In this document: one piece after another, positions 1 through 17,642 of the stretch | Position numbering within the stretch: the stretch's first letter is position 1 | How the letters are laid out: every line of letters begins with the position of its first letter | Origin: Pithys albifrons albifrons | Lineage: Eukaryota; Chordata; Aves; Passeriformes; Thamnophilidae | Assembly: GCF_047495875.1 (NCBI RefSeq) | Contig: NC_092460.1 | Location: forward strand, 5,322,520 to 5,386,519 | Length of the DNA: 64,000 nucleotides | Direction of reading: 5' to 3' | Position numbers and translations under genes: made by a program | Notes under the pieces: model-generated | Database searches by the model: none | Seen by the model: only the letters and a program-made list of their open reading frames with translations | What the model was told of the DNA's origin: nothing

Positions 1-2969
1 GGTGAACCGAACCCAGAAGAGTCACAAAACCACACATACACATTAAAAGCCCAACATCTAGGTCTAATGTGCTGTCAGTGACAGTGACCTGGCTGTGGTT
101 CACCTGACAGGCTTTGCTTCCATCTCCAGAAGCCAGTGTGTGTCTGTAACACCATCTGAGGAGCTGGAGCACAATTAAGACTGAAAAGTGAACACATGAT
201 TATTATTATTTTTTGCCCTCCCTTCTGCTGTGGGTGACAGAACACAATCAGTCCCTGACGTGCTTGGTTGCTTGGTAGCAGACAGCCACATTTTTAATTA
301 TATACTAAAATATGCTAAAGAACATAAAACGGCTGCGTGACTAATACGTGTGTATCAAGAAAGGCACATGACAGCAACAAAATTGCTTCAGTGTCTGATA
401 AAAAGTGCCTCTGTCAGGCTTGTCATCAAAAGATCAAGAGAAAGGGGTGGAAAGTATTATTAATAAAACAGTGACTTTTAAAAATACCCCTCATTGTTTG
501 AGGTGCATTTTTTTTCATGTCTAGCATGAATTTAATTCTTTTCCATTTATTCAGCTTTGATTTAGTTCCTGCTTTTTCAAACAGAATTATTTTACTAGAT
601 CTAAAAATCTCTGCTTATTCTCATATGATGCATTACTCCAAAAAGAAAAGTGGAAAGCCGTGTGGGATCTAGTTGGGTCCTCAGCAGTGCAGGTTCTTCA
701 TTGATCTGTTTGAAGAAAACTACTTTAGTGCTCAGAGAACAAGAAATTATTTTATTATTTACATGTTCTGAAGTAATTTCTTTTGCAACAACCTACTCTA
801 TAAAAACTGCTTTTCAGCAGGGAAAAAAAGAAAATATTAATAAATCTCGTTCCAACACAAATCAGTCCATGATTCTGTGGTTCTAGGGCTGATAAAGGAG
901 TATCTACACAGTTATTACTCATGCCCAGTGAACAGGAGCATTCAACAGAACCAGTGTGAAATGAGATCAGACCAGTGGTTTTGAAGATACTAAAAGATTT
1001 TGACTAAATATATTTAAAGTGGCTAAAGAAACAGTGCCGATTGTAACAGTGACTGCCCCGTTCCTCGTACAGAACAACACGTGCTCCACTGCTCTGTTCC
1101 TGCCTACAGGGGGGGTCACTCCCAAAAACTGAGCTGAAAATGCAGCAATTTCTAGGAAACATATACCTCGGGTCACAGGCAAAGACAAGGGGCATGGTCA
1201 GTGCACACACATGTAACCTGTGAGCCCGCATCCTGTTAAAACTCATTGATTTTAGTAAGTTAGGGATCCTTTTTCAAGTCATTCCCCTGCAATTTTAAGC
1301 AAGTGCATTTCAAAGGAGCTGGAGCAACAGAGTATGACACCATTCAGTGCCGGGACCACCCTCAGATGTGAAAACAAAAGGAGCGGCACTGCTGCACCCA
1401 CTCAAGCAGAGCAATCACCACCTCCCTCCTGGCACTGTGAGCTGTTGGGCTCCCAAGTTCTCTCAGAAGAAAAGCACAAGGAGATGACATGGTGGCACTG
1501 TCCTGCTGTGCCATCACACCACAACCAAGTCCTCCCTCATCCCACAGCCCAGCCATGGGGCTTTCCAGCAAACCAAACCCCACCAGGCACTGGTGGACTT
1601 ACTTTTAAAAGTATCCACTTTCTTACCCTGCACAGAGTTTTTCAGGCTTGTCCTAAGGAAGTAAACGGCTTCTAAGCAGAGCTGCCACCTCTGCTGACAC
1701 ACTGAGGTACTGCCTACAGCCATTACCCCCCTGGCAGGTATTCTCACGGGTTCTGCAATCCAGTCAAAACCTCGAGGTTCCCACTCACAGCAAGAAATTC
1801 ACTCCAAACTGACCACAAAAAATCAACTGACCACCAAAACAAAAGCCAAAATACACTGAAGAACTCAAAATTAAATTAGAAATTATATCCTAGGCTGCTG
1901 GTATAGATTTCCTATCGCAGTACTACAGTGACACATTCTAATAGTATGCTGAATTTCTAAAAAAATTACATTACGAAACCTACTGGAAATACTCACAAGC
2001 TTTTTACTCAATTATCTTCTACAAAGGGGGACTGGGCCTCTTCAGCTGTATTCCTGTCAGTGTCAGGCATTTTTTGTTGGGTTAGCTTTTAAATTGACAT
2101 AGTAATTTTTAATTGCAACTGAATTAGCTATTTTCTACTCCCAACAAGTATCAGACTTTGAACGCACAGGACAAATCCGAACTTCTGTTTGCATTCAGGG
2201 CTCCAAGACATGAGATAACACTCATGAACTCCAACTGCTGCAGCAGCAAGGACCACAGAGACACAGGGACTCAATGCTGCGAGCACAGGAAGTGACAGCC
2301 CATCAAAGACCAAGACCAGAAGGGATGAAAGCAACAGAGACAGGGAGAAAGAATGAAGATGGGAAGATACAAGACCCCAGCTGGTTCCCCATCAGCACGA
2401 GCTGCAGCTTCCAGCACAACCCAGGAGCTGCTATTTCCATGTTGGGTGAGTGGAGGTTTGGGAGGAGGAACCTGGGCACAAGCAGTGAGAGGATGGGGAT
2501 CCCATGCTCAGGTCGGCTGAAGGTGCTGAGAGGCTCCTGCATAGGACTCTTTGGGGTGGGTGCCCTTGCAGGAGTGGAAGCAGGGCAAAGTGTCCTCACT
2601 GAACCCACACTTGACACATGGTGCTGGTGGGCAGCAAAGGGCAGGGCTGCCAGTTGTGGTGGGAGGGAAGCAAATGGCAAGTCTGTGGGAGGGGAGAGAG
2701 GGAATGAAATTTTACCACATCCACTTGTTTTACTCCTTATACTGGACCAGGTATCCACTTTGTTGTGCCCCAAAGTGGGGCCTGATCTGTAGCTCCATCC
2801 TCGTGTGCTACCACCTTAGAAACACAACTGGACAGCTCTGGCGCAACGAGGGATGCCAACTAACACCATCTCAGGGACATGGACACATTCATCGAACACA
2901 GGAGCGCTACAGGGACTTGAAATACACAGAACAACATCCACCCACATGGAAAACGAGTGACTTACACAG
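1..2969. other. 3' flanking region, no gene recognised
   Basis: The stretch is AT-rich up to about 1300 and more GC-rich from 2200 to 2970, where overlapping open frames exist on both strands with no recognisable domain or splice structure. I see no further exon, RNA gene or intact transposon. In mammals a large gene-poor interval follows MITF, which fits. Confidence 0.6.
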
Positions 2970-2989
2970 ATATGTGAAAAACCAAATGC

Positions 2990-2995
2990 TTTAAT
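2990..2995 (-). terminator. MITF: Candidate distal polyadenylation signal ATTAAA
   Basis: The minus strand reads GGATTAAAGC. Cleavage would fall about 15-25 bases lower, near 2970. It follows a long AT-rich stretch typical of a UTR end. The choice is inferred; no downstream element is decisive. Confidence 0.4.
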
Positions 2996-5379
2996 CCATC
3001 TATCAAGAACAACAGTTCAAATTATTTCATTGGATACATTAATATTGATCCATAATTTACAGTGCTATGGACCATACACAAATTATTGCTGCAGTCAACA
3101 GCAGATGAATATCAACATTACAGTACCAAGCATCATAGCAAGAGGCAGTAATTAATGTCACTTTTTCAAGAAATATAGGTATTTATACTATTATCAACAT
3201 CAGCTTCCCCCCCAGTGCATTTTATGTCAAACAACATAAATATAAGTGCATTATTTTGTGCTTTGTGCTTTCCTTATGTACCTTCTTTTTGCTTTTACAG
3301 GTTGTAAGAGCTAAATATTGCTTTATAGGCCAAAAGCAGTAAGGAAGAACTTCATGGTACTCTGCATGTCCCTGCTTGTTGCATGGCTTTGGCAAAGTGA
3401 GAATTGGTCATTCCCCATCCACCTGCTCAGGGAAGCCACCGCTGCCCAGCGTCACACAAGTCACCGTCACCAGACTGGGCAACAACTTCTGTCCATCTCA
3501 CTTCACCTAGTCCATGCCAAAGCCTGCCTGTAAGCGCTGTCTCTGTCCTCTGCTACTGACACCCTGCAAAACCTCAGGCCCACACGCTCCACAATTCTCA
3601 AATGGGCAAAGACACCTTCCATTAGCACCCACCTGGGGGGGGGTCTATGTCTCCTACAGTTGTACCCACTGCAGTGCCATCATTCAGAGGGCGGGCAGAC
3701 TCACAGCAGGGCTGTAGCCTAAGGAAACACGGAGTAAAGAGTGAGCAGGGCACAACAGAGTTGTATGTTACCCCAGAACAACACTAGGTACAGGGTGCAC
3801 ACAACAGAGCTGCTGTGGCCACAGCGACTTCTATTCAGGAATCCAACTCTCAATGGGATGGTTTGCCTTGAATCCCAACTCACCTCCACGCAGATGTAGC
3901 TAAGAATTAGAAGTCATGGCTGTCAATGAGTACCAGTGGTTTCACGTAAGTTTGAAAAATATTCATATACCACAGTCTAGACTTAAATTTCTGAATGCCC
4001 AGCACAGGCACCAAACCATAATCCTCAGTCAATATGCTAAGTGGTTGTCAGTTACCACACTCCAGCACACACCCTGATTTGTTGTACCAACACTGCAGAG
4101 CTGTCCCATTTTCATGTGGGAGGGTAACACAAGTCTGTGTTACAGATAAAAGCCTTTTTTACAGCCCTGATTTTCTTACCTATCACCCTAACCAAACAGC
4201 AGCACCAGAAGCCTCTACCCCCATATTCGACTTGGAGCTGACTTTGGCGCAGCTGCCTTGCAGGGACTGGGAGCATTTCCCTGCCCATAGACCACAGTGG
4301 TCGCAGTGCATCCTGCAGGCTCCCAGGCCCTGCCTGGGCCAGAACTTCTCTACCCTAGAAAAGATGCATTCCCAAAAGCTGTCTGGAGCAGGGCAGGGCA
4401 GAGGCATCACTATAATCTAACTCCAGCTCCTCCTTCAAAAGAAAGAAAGAAGCCACAACCCGGTGGTTGCATCAATGCTAACACATAGCCTGGGGCTCAA
4501 ACAGGAAGGGAGAGGGCTGGACACAGCCACAGAAAGAGAGACACAGATGCAGATCCCAGATAACCATAATCACAGCTATGGTCCTGCTGGGAGGAGCTGT
4601 GCCAGGCAGGGACACCAGGAACACTTCTGTGGAGAAGCATTTAGGTTACACTCCCAGCGTCATCCCCATCTGCCCCTTTGCCAACCAATTCACATTTAGT
4701 TTCTGAACACTAACTGTCAAGCCCCAGGTTTCCTTGGAAAGTCTGCCAAACTGGCACTCAAGTCACTCACCGTTGCACTCATCCCTATGTCATTTCCAGT
4801 GTAGCACAAAGGAGAAAGGGAAGCTCTTGTTTTCTACACGTAGGCACCATGCTACACCTCAATGTCCTACAAACCACCACCCTAAAGCTCTCTCCTACAC
4901 CACACTTCAGTCAGTGCTAGTCGAGGAAGACTATAACTAGAATTTAAGGCACTTCATTCTGAACGAGCTATGCCTGCAAGTCAGCTTAGGCTGCCATGGA
5001 GAAATCCATTCTCTCCGTCTATCTCGGAACACCCCACGTCACCTCCGTGAAACACCCAGGCTGGATATAATACAAGGAAAACTACCGTTATTGCATAGGA
5101 CTACACTTGAGTAGATAATGCACTGAACTACTTTTACAACATGGTTGCATGTTAAAAATTAATAACATTGTTATCAAGTAACAGTTATTTGCAGATACAG
5201 TAATTTACTCTTTTTTTTTTGTTGCTTTTTTTCCTTATGTCAGCCCCAATGCTGAAATAGAACACAAATTGCTCTAACGGGTATATTAACTACATAGTTA
5301 TGTTTCCAAGCATATTACTACTTTTTTTTTCTGTATCACTAAAAATAAATATGTAAGTTCAGTTTCTCTACAGAGTTGT

Positions 5380-5385
5380 TTTATT
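5380..5385 (-). terminator. MITF: Candidate proximal polyadenylation signal AATAAA
   Basis: This is the only canonical AATAAA that I see on the minus strand between the stop codon and 2970. Use would give a 3' UTR of about 1.2 kb lacking most of the microRNA seed sites. Confidence 0.4.
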
Positions 5386-6409
5386 ACCTAATCTAAATTT
5401 TTACTCTACCTTAAATGCGTTTAAAAACATTTTCAAAGTGAGACTGTAATATACAAAATATTCTTGAAATCTCTCTTAAAACACAGACCCCTGCATAAAA
5501 GCTTCCTTTCAAGTGTTTACAAAGAACGCAGAAAACTTCCAATGAGTTTTTTTAAAAATGTCAAAAAATCGTTGCAATATTAAGAGGCAAAAATCTTACA
5601 AATGAAATACAAATAAATTTAAAACAAAAAGTTGAGGATAACTAAGGAATCCATGCAGATCAAAGGAAACTGTACAATGCAATTTAAAAAAAAATAAAGC
5701 CAATTAGATATGTACAACATAATGTGCCCAGCTGATAAAATGCATAAATTTTTTTTTGTCCAAAGAGTGTATTCCAACTTACAGTGCTCCTGCTTGGTTT
5801 GCTGTTGGCAAAGCCACCAAGGTGTGTCATAAAACAAAATAAAAAATTAACAGGAAAAACTCAAACCATGATCACAAGGAAAACCCAAATCAGCTCAGAG
5901 TAAAATTAAGCACTCTGAGACACTCACATCTCCCTGCAGGTTCAGCAACAGCATTTTATATCACAATCAACACAATCAGGATGTCTTAACACTTGGTTTT
6001 AGTTTGTATTCTGAGTGGAGTAGGGTGGGTATTTTCCATAAACACTTGTCATGTAAGACCAACATTTGAGGGACACTGTATCTTTAAGGCAGCACTATTC
6101 AATTAGTACAATTACAAATTGGACTTTTTTTTCTGTTTTCTTTTTTGTGGTTTCTTTACATTCTTAAACTTTACATTTTGTTTCCAGGTAAATAGGTTGA
6201 ATTTACAATCCTACAATTGCCCTCTCCCCCCCCAGTAGAAACAGACTCTTCATCTGTAATTCTATTGCTTTGAGTAGATTTGACCAGTTCAAAGTTCTTG
6301 TCGAATCCAGTTCACAGGTACTGTACATATGCTGTACAATATTTTGGAGGCATTGGTAGTTTTAAAATAGAATATACAAGTTTCTTCACAAAATTTCTAA
6401 AAAAAATCC

Positions 6410-6442
6410 TATATATATAATATATACACACACGCACACACA
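6410..6442. repeat. TA/CA microsatellite in the 3' UTR
   Basis: An imperfect run of TA units passes into CA units (TATATATAATATATACACACACGCACACACA on the plus strand, split by single interruptions). It lies about 110 bases after the stop codon and is likely to vary in length. Confidence 0.8.
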
Positions 6443-6549
6443 TCGATGAAGCACGAGGGAAAAAAAATCAAAAAATTCTACAAAAGGTAAATTATTTCAT
6501 CTACTGATCAAGAATCAAAGCAGTTTGTGAAGGGTGTGCCAAGTGTATG

Positions 6550-6951
6550 CTAACAAGCATGATCAGTGTCCTCCATGCTCACGCTGCTCCGCCTGCTACT
6601 CGTCTTGGACGCTCCAGGAGACACAGAGGAGAGTAGTGGGTCAGTTACTCCAACGGGGGAGAGGGTATCGTCCATCAGGATATCTTCCAGTTTGGAACCC
6701 ATTTTTGCAGGAACACTGTAAGTGCCAGTTGGTTCAGTCACGTTTCCAAGGTTGTCGCTGAAGGTGATGGTGCCGTCAGTGAGGTCGAGGGTGGTGGTGC
6801 AAGACAGGTCTGTGTGATGTGGCATCATGTCTTGGGTGCAGTTGTCTAGCACAGGCTCCTGTTTGATGACCCTGTTGACCATATCAGGGGAGCAAAGGCC
6901 TGTAGATGGAACAAGGGACAGTCCATGTGCCCGAGCTTGCATCTCAAGTTC
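6550..6951 (-). CDS. MITF: MITF exon 9, coding part, with stop codon
   Basis: This exon has 402 bases, 133 codons plus a TAG stop, in phase 0 after acceptor TTCACAG. It begins [13 protein letters not shown] (end of the zipper), has the SUMO motif IKQEP (Lys316 and Glu318 in + form numbering, both intact), then [14 protein letters not shown] and [16 protein letters not shown]. It ends [15 protein letters not shown]. The C-terminal Ser-rich tail carries the GSK3, AKT and RSK sites known in mammals. The middle ([17 protein letters not shown]) is the least conserved part. There are no frameshifts or early stops. Confidence 0.98.
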   Translation of the reverse strand, partial: ELEMQARAHGLSLVPSTGLCSPDMVNRVIKQEPVLDNCTQDMMPHHTDLSCTTTLDLTDGTITFSDNLGNVTEPTGTYSVPAKMGSKLEDILMDDTLSPVGVTDPLLSSVSPGASKTSSRRSSVSMEDTDHAC

Positions 6952-11520
<4,569 letters not shown>

Positions 11521-13150
11521 TCAAACACAACATTTCAGTCTGTGAAACACCTGCACAGGAAGCCCGATTGATACTTGTCACACCAATTATTACCCCCATT
11601 CCAACGAGTGAGAAGGGCCTATGAATGCCCAAACCCAACGCTGGTATTGAGCTTCACCTCTGCACCTGTGGAGTGCCTCTTCCCACACTTCCCAGGCTGA
11701 CTTCCACGATGAGAATGTTTCCCACGGAGGCCCTGACTCAGCAAGGTATTTGAGGATAACAAGCTGCTGAAATCCAACATACCTTCTCCTATTTACATAA
11801 GTGTCCCACGGGAGCTGAACCAGAGGAAAAGCATATTTATGACATTGCTACCTGCACAGGATGTGAGGAGTCAGAGCCTCTACTCACCGGAATTAAGGGT
11901 AAGTCCTTCTGTGGCACGTGCACACACATCACCACAGCACCCAAGGAATAATGTAAGTGACCTACTATGACTGTATTTTCCAGCTTCACTACCTATGCCT
12001 ATTATATGAAAAAAAAAGCTGAAAAATTCAGGAAAAGCAAAAAGAAAACTAACGACAGCTGTGCTGCACAGAATTTGCCTCCTCAACTCAGAACTGCTCT
12101 TAACCTTGCTCCACATATTTCTTATCTATTATTTATTACCAGATTATTATTGGTATTATATTCTATAATAATTATATCATTATTAACTTCAGCATGCAAC
12201 AGTTTGGGCATGAACATAACTACATCTATTATTTACAGTCTCATTTGATCTTACGTTTCTCAAGCAATTTTAAGTATTTTCATGTTTGCTCTATCACTTT
12301 TTATTTTTTAAAAATCCTTGCTCTGTTGCACTAAATCCCTAAACCAGCAAGCACTGTGCAGTTTCACAGTAAATCAGTGAGGAGGAATGAGTGTATCATG
12401 TATTATCACATGTTCCATTATAAAAACAACCCCTCACTGCCTCCAACAAGTTTCTTTCTTATATTATTTTATTTTTAAGAAATATGGATTATGTCCCACC
12501 CAATTCAAACTGACAGGTGCTCAGGGTTTCCCTTCAAGTGCTGGAAATTTACTACTTCATTACTATGAACGCAGAGGTACTCCAATATTACACAAAGTAT
12601 AACAGGACATACCCTTTTCTGTGCTAGGCTCCCCAAGGATTCCCAAAAAAGCTTGAAAGATCATTGGATGTCTTAATGAAATTTGGGGTTAATCTGACAC
12701 TGCATTATTAAACAGATGTGAGGTTTGTGAAGCCAAAACTCATAGAAACCACACCCTGGGAAGAGCCAGATTCCCATCAAACGCTGCAGTAACTACAGCT
12801 GAGAACTCACAACCATCATCAGCATCAGATGCTGAGTTAGCAGGTTGGATTTTTTGGGGTCTCACTGTTTTGGTATTTATACAGCAGGATTAAGAAAACT
12901 TTCTGCCAAACACCGTATTTAAATATTGCAACTCTCTCCAGCCTCACTCTAACAGCAAAATCAGGAAAAGGAAAACCAACAGACTCCTGCCTGCAATAAC
13001 ATGCTGATTTTAAAATCACTTGCTGTCAGAAAGAACCCTCAATAGTGTTTTCGGCACAAAGGCTTGGCCATATCAGTGTCAAAGTGACTGCTGCTAAATT
13101 TAATTTCCAAACCTGTCTGAATCAGCTAGCATGTATTTTGACCAGAAAAA

Positions 13151-13183
13151 ACACTCACCTAAATTGTATATATAGGTGAGTGT
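13151..13183. repeat. Perfect 11-base inverted repeat containing donor-like motifs
   Basis: The arms ACACTCACCTA (13151-13161) and TAGGTGAGTGT (13173-13183) are exact reverse complements around an 11-base AT-rich spacer. Each strand therefore reads TAGGTGAGTGT, a near-perfect U1 splice-donor match. Confidence 0.95.
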
Positions 13184-14100
13184 AGCATATAGATATGTAA
13201 CTTATTTCAGTTGTTTTGATGTATCAAGGACTTCCATAAGACCAGTTGCTATTTCTCCTCTTTCTGCCTTCTTGGCCTGAAGTCTTACACAACCATCTGC
13301 AGTGAACCCACCAGCCTGCACATCAAAGTTGGGTCTTCAGTTTGTAGTCTAAAGCCCCTTGAGCTTTCTATACTTGGGGCAATGAAACTGTCTGTAATTT
13401 GGACTCAGAGCGGTTCTCATCCCCTCCCACTCTCCTCTAACACAGTTCCATCGCTGTGCAATCCCAGATTTTTCTTGCAGCCACAAATCATTGTGCACTT
13501 TGTGTGTCTTCTTTTAGGGTTGAGCTCAAATTCTGTGCAGTCATATAAACACCCTCTGGCTCAGAGATGTGGCATTTCCTCCTGAGAAGCTGACTCCTGG
13601 CCTATTAAAACTGCTCTACTTAAGCTAATTCCTGACCAGAACCTGCTTTGCAACTGAGTCAGCCTGTGAGTTTTCACAACTGAAACCCAGAAAGGTGACA
13701 GACAAGAAAGAAACCAGGTCTCTAATGTACTGCACACAGTCAGTGACTCCCTGTTGGACTTAAGAACAGCCATTTCTGGGTATTAAGATGATTTTGCCAT
13801 CAGTTCTAGAATGGAACTCCTTTAGTTCAGTCTGCAGACAACCTTACCTTGTATATGTACCCTACATGTGGTTATATCCTTTCAAGAGAAACAAAATAAA
13901 ACATGCTTGAGAATATGAAACTTATTACTTGCTTCAAACCATCTTGCTTCTGTACACATGTGCTTGAGAGAAAGAGGCCTTTAATCTCCCACTCTCTTCC
14001 CCCTGCCTCCCACAGCTTGTTCCAAGCACTGCTGGAAGAACTGCCATAACAAGAAATTTAAGGAATATTTTATTTTCATCTTAATTTAGAGATGCATAAT

Positions 14101-14170
14101 CACAGAATCATAGAACAGCTTGGGAAGGAAGGGACCTTAAAGATCATTAAGTTCCAGCTCCCCCGAGTGC
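14101..14170 (-). mobile_element. CR1 LINE 3' tail fragment
   Basis: The plus strand reads CACAGAATCATAGAACAGC followed by GGAAGGGACCTTAAAGATCAT, the reverse complement of the CR1 3' end, so the element points to the minus strand. It is heavily 5'-truncated and noncoding. Confidence 0.85.
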
Positions 14171-14619
14171 CTAATTTTACATTTTATAGGATCTATGTGT
14201 CCAGATTTCGTATTATAACAGGTTATTTGTTCATTACTGCTCTTCCCTACTAAAGTAAGTCCTCTAGTGTGCACCATTCCTTGACATGAATCCCATAGAG
14301 ACCCCAGACATGAAGTTGTTAAAGGTTGGTGTTGACAGAGCAAACAACAAGCCCAAACTAGAAAATAGCTCTGGAAGACATGCATGGAAGTTTCCTGGGA
14401 CACCCCATTTTCAGCAAGCAGGTGTGGCTGTAACAACTGGGCACTTTATCTTAACTTGTGACAGTGAACACACACATGCCCACTGATGAACACAACTGCA
14501 TGGCAGGCTAATACATGTGCTGAAAATGGTCTGCAAAGCAAAAAGCAACTATTCAACCACATATTCTTTCTCAGAAATTATGTCCAATATCACCTGAATT
14601 CAAAACAATTACACTACTA

Positions 14620-14907
<288 letters not shown>

Positions 14908-15348
14908 TCACGGATGTGCACAGGCATGAGGAATAAAATCCCTACACTGGGAAAATTCTGTTCTCTCTCCTCAAAAATACGCACAGCAAATATGTAGATG
15001 AGGTAAAATGCTGATGATATTGTGGTCCTGTTGCCCCTTATTTTTCCCTTAAACTGTTGTATCTGTCCCCAACACTCCTCTCACATCTGAAAGAGCCTAA
15101 GAACTCTCTGGGAGAAAGCACCCCTTTTTCCAGGGATACATGAGTGAAAGTACTTTGCAAGTTGTCACATGCTTGAGGAAGAACACTGTATTAATTAATC
15201 ACACTTTGCATGTGATTTGAAAGCTACCTACACAGAAAACATTTCAGTTTATTTTGTTTTTTGCCTTACATAACAAGAACATGCACCAGTAGGAGGAAGA
15301 TTATTTTTACATTAAGTTCCCTGAATTACTTTTCCACTCTGCAATGCT

Positions 15349-15450
15349 TATTTAGGTGTGTTTAAGCAAGCAGATTTATAAAGTATTCCAACAAGACCTA
15401 TTTAGGTGTGTTTAAGCAAGCAGATTTATAAAGTATTCCAACAAGACCTA
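15349..15450. repeat. Exact 50-base tandem duplication
   Basis: The unit starting TATTTAGGTGTGTTTAAGCA occupies 15349-15398 and is repeated without a mismatch at 15399-15448, followed by two bases of a third copy. It lies in intron 4, about 600 bases upstream of exon 5. Confidence 0.97.
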
Positions 15451-17610
15451 CCAAAGCTATCCCTTTAAATTGAAAGGTACTTAAAGAAGCTTACATTTAT
15501 CCTGAGTGGATTATTTTATCCATCTCTTATTTGTTTTTGAAAAGACAGGTATAAAACAGTTCAGTATCTTATCTGAGTGGCAATACTTCTTATCATGTCT
15601 GCTGTAAAGAAAACCAATCCCTCCAAGACACTGATCCTGCAGAGATTAGGGTAAGTATTAACTTTACACCCAAGTAAATAATGCTGTTGAATACAATGCA
15701 GTGAGTCACAGCCTGGGCTATTAAACTCCTACTGATGGTTCTTGCCAGACTGAAAACTAAGAAAATGTCTTTGACATATGGAAGCAGATGAAATAGAAGT
15801 TGTATGTAAAGTTTCACCAGCTAGAGGCCACACTGAACTTGTTTTGAACAGTGGCCAACTGCAAAACCAAAGTCCCTGGAACTCAATCAGAGGAAAAAAT
15901 GTAACTGAATTCTAAGATTCAGCCTTACAATTTGTCACCCTGCCCTTAGTAATTAAAAAATGCAATTAAAAATAAAAAAAAGGAAGAAAAATGGAACATC
16001 TGATAATGGTGCTCAGGTCACAGCTGTTCCAGTTGTGACCTATCCACATTAGTGTCAGGATGACCACTCCTACTGCTCTACAAGGCTGACCCTTGTCTCT
16101 TTGGGCTCACCAAATGCATCCATGACACCGGCACAATGATAGCGTCACACACCCTTCTGACTTGGATGTGCTCATTCTATTCATGTTCCTAAGCATGGGG
16201 AGAACACAAAGACCTTGTTTGTAGACCAAGGACTTGAAGTTCATAACCAGACATGTGAAATCGAATTAGGAATTTCAGGGAATTCAGAAAAAAAATATAT
16301 CTTTTGCTAGAAAACTAGAAACAAGCATCTCAAGTCTGGCTAAAGCAGCCAGGTTGTAATGAAATGTGGAGAACAGTTAAAAAGCACCCAGTAGGCTGAA
16401 ATGGGGCAAAGAAAAAACCCAAGAGAGGGTTTTTCACTGCAATCACATCTGGGCATTTATTTTAAATTCTTCCTTTTGGAAGAAACTGGAAAAAAGTTAC
16501 ACATGGTTTGCAAATATTTCAGCTGTAAGACAGTCGAGACTTGCATCACTATCCCCAAGTACAAGGAGATGGGAAAATGTCAAAAATTCCACAGCCTTTT
16601 CATAAGGAAGATGGAGTCTCAAACTTTGAGAAAGACATGGAATTTTCTGGAGCTAAGGAGGCTCCTTGCCCATCTCCTCCAATTTCTAGCATGTTTCCAA
16701 CATAAATACGGTTTTCCTTAAGGCTTTCTTAGCTCATTCTGTCTAAAAAGAAGCTTAAATGCACATCAGTCAGATCATCTACCTTTACTCTTCCAAAAAG
16801 AAAATGAAGAAAGAGTGGCTCAAACCAGGCTTAGCACATTATCTTCATTGAAACAGCATGGTCTAAAATGGCTTCATTTGTGAGATTTCATATTTCAGGC
16901 CTTGGCTTCACAAGTTGCACAAACACACCAAGTGAAACAAATGTCAACCTTCCTATCGCTTTAAATCTTTTTTTTTTTAATAACAGCTTTTATATAACAG
17001 AATCTTCAAATATGGTAATTACGACTGCAGATTCACCAGAGTGTACATTCATGGGAGTCTCAGGCTTTCATTTCTCCTCCACTGTTCCAACAAAACAAGC
17101 ACCCACATTCTGTCTAAAATCCCTGAGACATCAGCTGTTCCTGAGGTATCAGTACATACTGCAATGGATTCTGTTCCCCAGCTCGTGCAGCCTACAGTGT
17201 ATTGTGTTGTTCCTTCACCTACAAGCAGACACTAAGCAGCAGTCCCTGAAATAAGACTCCTCTCTACTTTTGGAGTTTAAGTTCCATGGGAGACATATTT
17301 AAAAGTGGAGCTGCCCATACACAGCCATACAAAGCCAGAGGTGGCCAAATCCCCAAGTTTACAAACACTTCCACAAGCAGTAGATTGCAAGGAGCCATTT
17401 TCAGTTCAAGGCACTTGGAAACCTCCCTTAGCTTGCTCTGCACAGAAATCTCTGATTTTGTTTATCAATTAAGTACTGTTACCAACTGTAACAAACTGGT
17501 CCTTTTGTTCTTTGTTGGTTATGGAACAACAGCTGCCTTTGTCACAGTCTCAGCACAGCTATTTATAGGTTGTGCCTCTTTAGAGACCATTTCCTCTCTT
17601 GATTTCTCCC

Positions 17611-17642
17611 ACTAATAATTTACTAATAATTTACTAATAATT
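17611..17642. repeat. Three tandem copies of an 11-base unit
   Basis: ACTAATAATTT is repeated at 17611 and 17622, and a third copy at 17633 lacks its last base. It lies in intron 4. Confidence 0.95.

Larger units (their letters stand above)
2970..6549 (-). other. MITF: MITF 3' untranslated region (distal end tentative)
   Basis: About 3.5 kb follow the stop codon with no credible coding sequence. The part nearest the stop (5000-6549) is very AT-rich, with a TA/CA microsatellite at 6410-6442. The size matches the long 3' UTR of mammalian MITF (about 3 kb or more, from memory). Seed matches for microRNAs reported to act on MITF lie at 3083 (miR-137), 3213 (miR-148), 3388 and 5805 (miR-182) and 4945 (miR-124). 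The end is placed from the ATTAAA at 2990-2995; a shorter form ending near 5360 is possible. Confidence 0.6.

Noticed and set aside
2274..2994. Overlapping open frames of 147-172 codons on both strands in the 3' flank
   Set aside because: GC-rich sequence with few stop codons on either strand; translations show no recognisable family.
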